Source: Burkholderiales bacterium
GTDB taxonomy: Bacteria > Pseudomonadota > Gammaproteobacteria > Burkholderiales > Chitinimonadaceae
Assembly: GCA_019234745.1 (NCBI GenBank)
Contig: JAFAKZ010000527.1
Location: 1-7,482 of the forward strand
Reading direction: 5' to 3'
DNA: 7,482 bases
Shown: positions 1 through 4,811 of the stretch, in pieces
Position numbering within the stretch: position 1 is the first letter of the stretch
How the letters are laid out: every line of letters begins with the position of its first letter
The notes under the pieces: model-generated
Databases searched by the model: none
The model's input: only the letters and a program-made list of their open reading frames with translations
What the model was told of the DNA's origin: nothing
Program-made: the position numbers and the translations under genes

Positions 1-2
1 AC

Positions 3-83
3 AAGCAGGTCGACCGCGATTTCCAGCGCGATGCGCAGGCCTCGCGCGTGAAGCAGAAGCCTTACGTCTATCAGGCCGAGTAA
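3..83 (+). CDS. C-terminal end of an unidentified gene (partial)
   Basis: An open frame enters from the left edge and ends at TAA (81-83), giving 26 residues that finish in KQKPYVYQAE. About 22 of its 26 codons end in G or C, which matches the coding bias of the neighbouring genes. A strong plus-strand terminator begins about 20 bases after the stop. Together these support the real 3' end of a plus-strand gene convergent with serS. The tail is hydrophilic and rich in Lys, Arg, Gln and Asp, with no membrane segment or recognisable motif. I do not recognise the family and assign no function. One other plus frame is also open here, but it runs on through both terminators into serS antisense, so it is unlikely to be coding. 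Confidence 0.6.
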   Translation, partial: KQVDRDFQRDAQASRVKQKPYVYQAE

Positions 84-103
84 GCCTTGGCAGCGAGATA
101 AGC

Positions 104-138
104 AACGCCCCGCTCGGGATGGCCGGCGGGGCGTTTTT
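104..138 (+). terminator. Rho-independent terminator of the left-edge gene
   Basis: A perfect 10-bp GC-rich stem (104-113 paired with 126-135, AACGCCCCGC/GCGGGGCGTT) encloses a 12-nt loop. It runs directly into a T tract (TTTTT at 134-138, then CTT). It lies about 20 bases after the TAA at 81-83. This is a textbook intrinsic terminator for plus-strand transcription. Confidence 0.9.
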
Positions 139-156
139 CTTGCAGCGTACATTGCC

Positions 157-195
157 AAAGCAAAGGGCCGGAATCATCGTCGATTCCGGCCCCTT
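157..195 (-). terminator. Rho-independent terminator of serS
   Basis: A perfect 11-bp stem (165-175 with 182-192, GGGCCGGAATC/GATTCCGGCCC) has a 6-nt loop. Read on the minus strand it is followed by TTTGCTTTGG, an interrupted but T-rich tail. It sits about 20 bases beyond the serS stop codon. With the plus-strand terminator next to it, it forms a back-to-back pair separating two convergent transcription units. Confidence 0.8.
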
Positions 196-213
196 GTCTG
201 ATGCGCGATGCGA

Positions 214-1497
214 TTACGCGGCGATACGTTCCTGCCCGCCCATATAGGGACGCAGCGCTTCCGGAATCGTCACGCTGCCGTCCGCGTTCTGGTAGTTCTC
301 CAGCACGGCCACCAGCGTACGGCCCACAGCCAGGCCGGAACCGTTGAGCGTATGCACCAGCTCGTTCTTGCCCGCCTCGTTCTTGAAGCGCGCCTGCATG
401 CGGCGAGCCTGGAAGGCTTCCGTATTCGAGACGGAGCTGATCTCGCGGTAGGTGTTCTGCGCCGGTAGCCACACTTCCAGGTCATAAGTCTTGGCGGCGC
501 AGAAGCCCATGTCGCCTGTGCACAGGGTGACTACGCGGTAGGGCAGGCCCAGCTTCTGCAGTACGCTCTCGGCGTGTTGGCGCATTTCTTCGAGTGCTTC
601 GTAGCTCTTCTCCGGGTGCACGATCTGCACCATCTCCACCTTGTCGAACTGGTGCTGGCGGATCATGCCGCGCGTATCGCGGCCGTAGCTGCCTGCTTCC
701 GAGCGGAAACAGGGCGAGTGCGCCGTGAGCTTGATGGGCAGTTCGTCCGCCTTCAGGATGCTGTCGCGTACCGTGTTGGTCAGCGAAATTTCCGAGGTTG
801 AGATCAGATACTGCGTGTGGGTTTCCGTGCCACCACGCTCCACGCGGAACATGTCTTCAGAAAACTTGGGCAACTGGCCCGTGCCGTACAGCACCTCCGG
901 GTTCACGATATAGGGCGTGTACATCTCCGTATAGCCGTGCTGCTCGGTCTGCATATCGATCATGAACTGCGCCAGCGCGCGGTGCAGGCGCGCGATAGGG
1001 CCGCGCAGCACGGTAAATCGTGCGCCGGAGAGCTTGGCGCCGGCCTCGAAATCCAGACCCAGCGGCGTGCCGATGTCCGTATGGTCCTTGATGTCGAAGT
1101 CGAAGGTGCGCGGCGTGCCCCAGCGGTGCAGTTCCACATTGCCCGTTTCATCCTTACCCACCGGGACGCTTTCCGTCGGCAGGTTGGGGATGCCGGCGAG
1201 CAGCTCATTCAGCTTCTCCTGCAGTGCAGCCAGGTTCTGCTCGGCGGTCTTCAGTTCGTCGCCCAGGTTCGCCACTTCGGCCATGATGGCGTCCGTGTTT
1301 TCTCCCTTGGACTTGGCGATGCCGATCTGCTTGGACACGGCATTGCGCTTGGCCTGTAGATCTTGCGTATGCGTCTGCAGGGACTTGCGCTCATGTTCCA
1401 GGGCGGCAAAGGCAGCGGTATCGAGCGTAAAGCCGCGCGAAGCGAGGCGGGCGGCGACACCGTCAAGATCATTACGGAGAAGTTGGATATCTAACAT
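214..1497 (-). CDS. serS: Seryl-tRNA synthetase (class II)
   Basis: This cytoplasmic enzyme activates serine with ATP and charges tRNA-Ser; the product also feeds tRNA-Sec where that pathway exists. The protein has 427 residues, close to the roughly 430 of E. coli SerRS. Residues 1 to about 100 form the charged, heptad-like N-terminal domain whose antiparallel coiled-coil arm grips the long variable arm of tRNA-Ser. The class II core follows. It shows the TSE serine-binding loop (234-236), motif 2 (CFRSEAGS, Arg265 and Glu267, continuing to GRDTRGMIRQHQFDKVE) and motif 3 (GSGLAVGRTLVAVLEN, 386-401). The end, IPEALRPYMGG, is typical of the family. The ATG at 1497 has a modest AAGG six bases upstream and gives the expected MLD start. 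The gene lies 124 bp downstream of rarA on the same strand. A candidate promoter in that gap suggests it can be transcribed on its own. The sequence is complete and I see nothing broken. Confidence 0.98.
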   Translation of the reverse strand: MLDIQLLRNDLDGVAARLASRGFTLDTAAFAALEHERKSLQTHTQDLQAKRNAVSKQIGIAKSKGENTDAIMAEVANLGDELKTAEQNLAALQEKLNELLAGIPNLPTESVPVGKDETGNVELHRWGTPRTFDFDIKDHTDIGTPLGLDFEAGAKLSGARFTVLRGPIARLHRALAQFMIDMQTEQHGYTEMYTPYIVNPEVLYGTGQLPKFSEDMFRVERGGTETHTQYLISTSEISLTNTVRDSILKADELPIKLTAHSPCFRSEAGSYGRDTRGMIRQHQFDKVEMVQIVHPEKSYEALEEMRQHAESVLQKLGLPYRVVTLCTGDMGFCAAKTYDLEVWLPAQNTYREISSVSNTEAFQARRMQARFKNEAGKNELVHTLNGSGLAVGRTLVAVLENYQNADGSVTIPEALRPYMGGQERIAA

Positions 1498-1527
1498 GGC
1501 AAACCTTGTCTGTACTATTTGACCAGG

Positions 1528-1543
1528 ATGGGCAGGAGCCCAT
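1528..1543 (-). other. Small hairpin in the serS leader
   Basis: A perfect 6-bp inverted repeat with a 4-nt loop, reading ATGGGC-TCCT-GCCCAT on the minus strand. It lies 31-46 bases upstream of the serS start codon and downstream of the candidate serS promoter, so it would be in the leader RNA. There is no T tract, so it is not a terminator. It could be a minor stability or regulatory element, or chance. Confidence 0.35.
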
Positions 1544-1558
1544 AGCGAGGAGCCGTCG

Positions 1559-1588
1559 ATTCTACCTGCGCTTGCGGCGCGGTGACAG
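1559..1588 (-). promoter_or_regulatory. Candidate sigma-70 promoter for serS
   Basis: On the minus strand, TAGAAT (1564-1559; 5 of 6 matches to TATAAT) is preceded at an 18-bp spacing by CTGTCA (1588-1583; 4 of 6 matches to TTGACA). It lies in the noncoding gap after the rarA stop and would give a leader of about 50 nt. This is pattern matching only. serS may also be reached by read-through from lolA-rarA. Confidence 0.45.
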
Positions 1589-1621
1589 TTGCGATGCGCA
1601 AATCACTGCCGAGGATGTTGT

Positions 1622-2926
1622 TTACTGCGCTGCGTCGTCGTCCAGCTTGCGCAGGAAGGCCAGTTTCTCGGCAATCTTGCCTTCCAGGCCGCGCGGTACG
1701 GGCTCGTACCAGCCAGGTTCGGCAATGCCGTCGGGCAGGTAGGTTTCACCCGCTGCGTAGGCGTGCGGCTCGTCGTGCGCGTAGCGGTAGGCGTGGCCGT
1801 AGCCCAGTTCCTTCATGAGCTTGGTCGGCGCATTGCGTAGGTGCACGGGTACTTCGCGCGATTTGTCGTTGCCAACGAAGGCCATGGCGGCGTTGAAGGC
1901 CTTGTAGCCGGCATTGCTCTTGGCGGCACAAGCCAGGTAGATGACGGCCTGGCCCAGCGCCAGTTCACCCTCGGGCGAGCCGAGCCGCTCGTAGGTCGCG
2001 GCGGCATCGTTGGCGATCTGCATGGCGCGCGGGTCGGCCAGGCCGATATCTTCCCAGGCCATGCGAACGATGCGGCGGGACAGGTATTTCGGGTCGGCGC
2101 CGCCGTCCAGCATCCGGCACAGCCAGTACAGCGCCGCATCGGGGTGTGAGCCGCGCACGGACTTGTGCAGGGCCGATATCTGGTCGTAGAAGTTATCGCC
2201 GCCCTTGTCGAAACGGCGCGCGTTCAGCGTCATGGCGTTGTTGACGAAATCGACGTCGACGGTGCTTACCCCCGCCGATCTGGCCGCCGTCTGCGCCTGC
2301 TCCAACAGGTTCAGGAAGCGCCTTGCATCGCCGTCCGCGTAGCCGACCAGCGTATCGACGGCCCTCGCGTCGAAGTCGAGGCCAAGCTGGGCGACTGATT
2401 GCGCGCGGACCATCAACTCGCGCATTTCCTCTTCGCTGAGCGATTTCAGCACGTAGACCTGGGCGCGCGACAGCAGGGCCGAGTTCACTTCGAAGCTGGG
2501 GTTTTCCGTCGTCGCGCCGATGAAGGTGACGAGGCCCGACTCAACGAAGGGCAGCAGCGCATCCTGCTGGCTTTTGTTGAAGCGGTGGATTTCGTCGACG
2601 AACAGGATGGTATGGCGGCCCGTCTGGTCCAGTGTGTTCTGCGCCGTCTCCATCGCTTCGCGGATGTCTTTGACGCCTGACAGCACTGCAGAGAGTGCGA
2701 TGAATTCACAGCCGAATGCCGTGGCGGTCAGCCGCGCCAGCGTCGTCTTGCCTACGCCGGGCGGGCCCCACAGGATCATGGAATGTGCGCGACCTGCCTC
2801 GAAGGCCAGGCGCAGTGGCTTGCCCGGCCCCAGTAGGTGGCGTTGGCCGACTACCTCGTCCAGCGACTTCGGGCGCAGTGCCTCGGCCAGCGGCGGGGTA
2901 GGGGCGGTCGAGAACAGGTCGGTCAT
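1622..2926 (-). CDS. rarA: Replication-associated recombination protein A (RarA/MgsA, AAA+ ATPase)
   Basis: RarA (also MgsA) belongs to the clamp-loader-like AAA+ family of yeast Mgs1 and human WRNIP1. It is a tetrameric DNA-dependent ATPase that works with SSB at stalled replication forks and DNA ends. The protein has 434 residues, a little under the E. coli length of about 447. Visible motifs are: the N-terminal LRPKSLDEVVGQ segment (17-28); Walker A GPPGVGKT (54-61); Walker B ILFVDEIHRF (107-116); sensor 1 around GATTENPSFEVN (137-148); a probable arginine finger in LLSR (Arg154); and sensor 2 GDARRFLNLLE (199-209). The C-terminal tetramerisation part begins at FYDQISALHKSVRGS (246-260) and includes YLSRRIVRMAWEDIGLADP. 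The ATG is at 2926 and overlaps the lolA TAA by one base. I see no Shine-Dalgarno sequence before it, so its translation probably depends on coupling to lolA. The reading frame is intact. Confidence 0.97.
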   Translation of the reverse strand: MTDLFSTAPTPPLAEALRPKSLDEVVGQRHLLGPGKPLRLAFEAGRAHSMILWGPPGVGKTTLARLTATAFGCEFIALSAVLSGVKDIREAMETAQNTLDQTGRHTILFVDEIHRFNKSQQDALLPFVESGLVTFIGATTENPSFEVNSALLSRAQVYVLKSLSEEEMRELMVRAQSVAQLGLDFDARAVDTLVGYADGDARRFLNLLEQAQTAARSAGVSTVDVDFVNNAMTLNARRFDKGGDNFYDQISALHKSVRGSHPDAALYWLCRMLDGGADPKYLSRRIVRMAWEDIGLADPRAMQIANDAAATYERLGSPEGELALGQAVIYLACAAKSNAGYKAFNAAMAFVGNDKSREVPVHLRNAPTKLMKELGYGHAYRYAHDEPHAYAAGETYLPDGIAEPGWYEPVPRGLEGKIAEKLAFLRKLDDDAAQ

Positions 2927-3546
2927 TAGTCGGCGCTAACGACGTCCGCGCCCTTGGGCGGCGTGAAGGTGAAGGCGCCCACACCGATCTTCGGGTTCTT
3001 GGCGACATTGCCGAAGGCGATATGCGTCTTCTGGCCGAAGCTGTCCTGCAGGTCCATGGCGGCCAGCTTGCCGTCCTTGAAGCCGATGCGGACGTGCTCG
3101 AAGCCGCTGTCGTGATTGCGCGGCTTGGCGTCTACCCACTCCAGGCCGTCCGTGCTGGCAACGTCGGCCAGCTCATAGCGCTTATCCAGCTCGTTGCTGC
3201 CGGCCAATAGGGCGGCGGGGCTGTCGCCCAGGGCACGATCCTGGTGTTTGACGGTGACCTGGTTCAGATCCGGGTCGTAGGACCATACCTGCGTGCCGTC
3301 GCCCACCAGGCGCTGTACATAGGGCTTGCTGTAGCGCCAGTCGAAACGGCCGGGGCGCATGATGGCCATGGTGCCGGCCGAGTCCTGATGCTTGCCGTTG
3401 GCCTGCGTCACCGTCTGTTGGAAATCCGCCGTCAGCGTATGCGTGGCTTCCAGGAAATTCTTGAGCTGGGCCATGCCGGCGGCGTGGGCGCCAAGGAAGG
3501 CGGCGACGGCCAGAGTGGCGAGTACGGGGGCGATCTTGCGCGGCAT
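2926..3546 (-). CDS. lolA: Outer-membrane lipoprotein carrier protein LolA
   Basis: LolA is the periplasmic chaperone that takes lipoproteins released by LolCDE from the inner membrane and hands them to LolB at the outer membrane. From the ATG at 3546 the product has 206 residues. It begins with a Sec signal peptide: MPRK, a hydrophobic stretch (IAPVLATLAVAAFLG), and a likely cleavage after AHA (residue 22). The mature part matches the LolA fold. It shows FLEATHTLTADFQQTV (31-46) and RPGRFDWRY (64-72), whose first Arg aligns with the Arg43 needed for function in E. coli LolA. These are followed by DGTQVWSYDPDLNQVTV (83-99) and the FTFTPPKGADVV ending (192-203). A GTG at 3585 would add 13 residues before the signal peptide. 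I prefer the ATG because the signal peptide then starts properly, although neither start has a good ribosome binding site. No convincing promoter is visible upstream. The ompA terminator lies behind it, so one must exist around 3550-3670. It is the first gene of the lolA-rarA pair. Confidence 0.95.
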   Translation of the reverse strand: MPRKIAPVLATLAVAAFLGAHAAGMAQLKNFLEATHTLTADFQQTVTQANGKHQDSAGTMAIMRPGRFDWRYSKPYVQRLVGDGTQVWSYDPDLNQVTVKHQDRALGDSPAALLAGSNELDKRYELADVASTDGLEWVDAKPRNHDSGFEHVRIGFKDGKLAAMDLQDSFGQKTHIAFGNVAKNPKIGVGAFTFTPPKGADVVSAD

Positions 3547-3673
3547 GATAGAGGTCGTTTCTGTGTTTGTTGGGCAGTTTAGCACGCAGGGCGAAAGTGA
3601 CCGACGCTAGCTAGGTAGAGTGGGTTGTTGCGTATAAGTTGCACTCGGCTTTCCGCTTGAGCCGGCGCGAAAA

Positions 3674-3701
3674 TGAAAAAACCCCGCTTGCGCGGGGTTT
3701 T
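3674..3701 (-). terminator. Rho-independent terminator of the OmpA-family gene
   Basis: A 10-bp stem (3678-3687 with 3692-3701, AAAACCCCGC/GCGGGGTTTT) closes a TTGC loop. On the minus strand it runs into TTTTTTCATTTT. It begins about 20 bases after the TAA of the OmpA-family gene, so it separates that unit from lolA. The opposite strand ends in a short TTTT, so weak bidirectional action is possible. Confidence 0.92.
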
Positions 3702-3722
3702 CGATGCTGCAGGCGGAGGAGC

Positions 3723-4400
3723 TTATTGCTCGACAGCTGCGTAGATCGACACTTCAACGCGACGATCCGGTGCGTAGCAGGAAATCAGCTTGGCCTTCTT
3801 CTTGGCGAACTTCTTGCAGTCTTCCGGCTTGGTGATCGGCTGGGTCGAACCCTTGCCCACGGCCGTGATCATGCTGGCCGGCACACCCTTGCTCACCAGG
3901 TAAACCTGGGTAGCATCAGCGCGCTCTTGCGACAGCTTCAAATTGTGGTCAGCCTTGCCCATACGGTCGGCGTGGCCGTCGATTTCGATCTTGGTCTTGG
4001 CCGGATCGTACTTGCGCTCCAGCAGCACCTTAGCGACGGAATCCAGGGCTTCCTTGCCTTCCGGCTTCAGCACGGACTTGTTCGTGTCGAACAGGCTGGA
4101 AGCGTTCAGCGTGATGGTTTCAACCTTCTTCGGTGCAGCCGGGGCCGGCGCTGCCGGTGCGGCGACAACGGCAGGGGCAGCCGGTGCCGGGGCGGCGGCG
4201 GCTTGCTTCGGCATCAGGCTCGGATCGCATTCGGCGATGGCCTTCTCGGGCGTGAAGCCGTTGGTGTGCCAGCACAGGCCGTAGTTGCTGCGAACGACGG
4301 TACCGTTGGAGGAATCGGCGTAGCCATCGTGTGCAGCGAAGGCGGAAACAGCGGCAAAGCCCAGAGCGGCGGCCAGGATCGAGCGGGTCATCTTATGCAT
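3723..4400 (-). CDS. ompA: OmpA-family peptidoglycan-binding outer-membrane protein (short, no beta-barrel)
   Basis: This is an exported protein predicted to tie the cell envelope to peptidoglycan. It has 225 residues. A signal peptide covers residues 1-22 (hydrophobic ILAAALGFAAVSAFA, cleavage near AFA). A short segment (about 23-65) with two cysteines follows (C43 in GLCWHT, C58 in AECDP). An Ala/Pro-rich linker covers roughly 66-90, and an OmpA C-terminal domain runs from about 94 to 220. The domain has GHADRMG and LSQERA; Asp145 and Arg160 align with the diaminopimelate-binding Asp241 and Arg256 of E. coli OmpA. Cys195 and Cys208 fit the conserved disulfide before APDRRVEV. The segment before the domain is too short for the eight-stranded barrel of E. 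coli OmpA. The layout resembles betaproteobacterial OmpA and Neisseria RmpM. The ATG at 4400 has GGAG nine bases upstream, which favours it over the ATG three codons later. It is monocistronic, with its own terminator and a long upstream region. Family assignment is firm; the symbol is a conventional one. Confidence 0.93.
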   Translation of the reverse strand: MHKMTRSILAAALGFAAVSAFAAHDGYADSSNGTVVRSNYGLCWHTNGFTPEKAIAECDPSLMPKQAAAAPAPAAPAVVAAPAAPAPAAPKKVETITLNASSLFDTNKSVLKPEGKEALDSVAKVLLERKYDPAKTKIEIDGHADRMGKADHNLKLSQERADATQVYLVSKGVPASMITAVGKGSTQPITKPEDCKKFAKKKAKLISCYAPDRRVEVSIYAAVEQ

Positions 4401-4474
4401 GGAATTGTTCTCCGATGAGTTGATATGTGCAGTGGGCAGGATTTCATCCCAACTCCCTATTCACGTCGGTGCCG

Positions 4475-4504
4475 AGTTTACTTTAGCTCACGACATTGCC
4501 GCAA
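4475..4504 (-). promoter_or_regulatory. Candidate promoter of the OmpA-family gene
   Basis: On the minus strand, TTGCGG (4504-4499) and TAAACT (4480-4475, 4 of 6 matches to TATAAT) are separated by 18 bp. This would leave a leader of about 68 nt before the ATG at 4400. The -35 element overlaps the CATTGCCGCAATG palindrome. The match is weak, and another site nearer the gene cannot be excluded. Confidence 0.3.
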
Positions 4505-4747
4505 TGCACAGGTATTGACGATTTCAGCAATGGTGGCGGCAATTGGCGGGGAATATCGATTGGAAATGTAGTCGATATCCAAGGACTCACGCCGTGCATT
4601 AACGCAGCAAATTCGTTTGCGTTGACCGGCCGGGGTGTCCAAAAAGTCACAATGCCGCGCGCCATGCGAATCTGCGCCAAATCAACGGGCAGGCCGACAC
4701 CGGCGAATTTCCCCGCAACAATGGCAATTTATCGACTGCCAAGCGGG

Positions 4748-4776
4748 TGGAGTGCGGGGCGTCGGCGTGGTAAGAT
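4748..4776 (+). promoter_or_regulatory. Candidate extended -10 promoter of gyrA
   Basis: TAAGAT (4771-4776, 5 of 6 matches to TATAAT) is directly preceded by TGG (4768-4770), which fits the TGn extended -10 element. At 17-bp spacing there is a weak -35, TGGAGT (4748-4753). Transcription would start near 4783 and give a leader of about 29 nt. This is the best promoter-like match I found just upstream of gyrA. Confidence 0.5.
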
Positions 4777-4811
4777 TTCTGCTTAATTTTGCCCTGCTCG
4801 AACCCGCTTAA

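Larger units (their letters stand above)
4401..4811. other. Divergent intergenic region between ompA and gyrA
   Basis: These 411 bases separate two divergently transcribed genes. The part at 4441-4620 is about 48% GC, against about 63% in a sampled stretch of gyrA. I see no convincing gene: the open frames of 65 and 96 codons here lack family resemblance, good start signals and coding bias. The region holds the candidate promoters of both genes. It also has three inverted repeats: CATTGC-C-GCAATG (4494-4506), ATATCGA/TCGATAT (4553-4559 and 4572-4578), and AACGCA/TGCGTT (4601-4606 and 4618-4623). In the last one an alternative CAAA-TTCG-TTTG hairpin can form. Repeats this short are expected by chance in a region of this size. 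Confidence 0.6.

Noticed and set aside
817..1359. A 180-codon plus-strand open frame opposite serS, with others opposite rarA and the OmpA-family gene.
   Set aside because: These are shadows of strongly supported minus-strand genes, composed mainly of Arg, Ala, Val and Gly from complemented GC-rich codons, with no domains.
2926..3585. A longer lolA start at GTG 3585, adding 13 residues.
   Set aside because: It places a polar stretch (LNCPTNTETTS) before the signal peptide and has no better ribosome binding site than the ATG at 3546.
4117..4203. The repetitive GC-rich stretch within the OmpA-family gene, as a possible tandem repeat or recombination site.
   Set aside because: It encodes the Ala/Pro linker in frame. 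The repetition follows from the low-complexity protein sequence and has no exact DNA repeat unit.
4496..4786. A 96-codon plus-strand open frame and a 65-codon minus-strand frame (4483-4680, TTG start) in the ompA-gyrA gap.
   Set aside because: Neither has a convincing ribosome binding site, GC3 bias or family resemblance, and both cover the AT-richer control region. The plus frame runs into the gyrA promoter.
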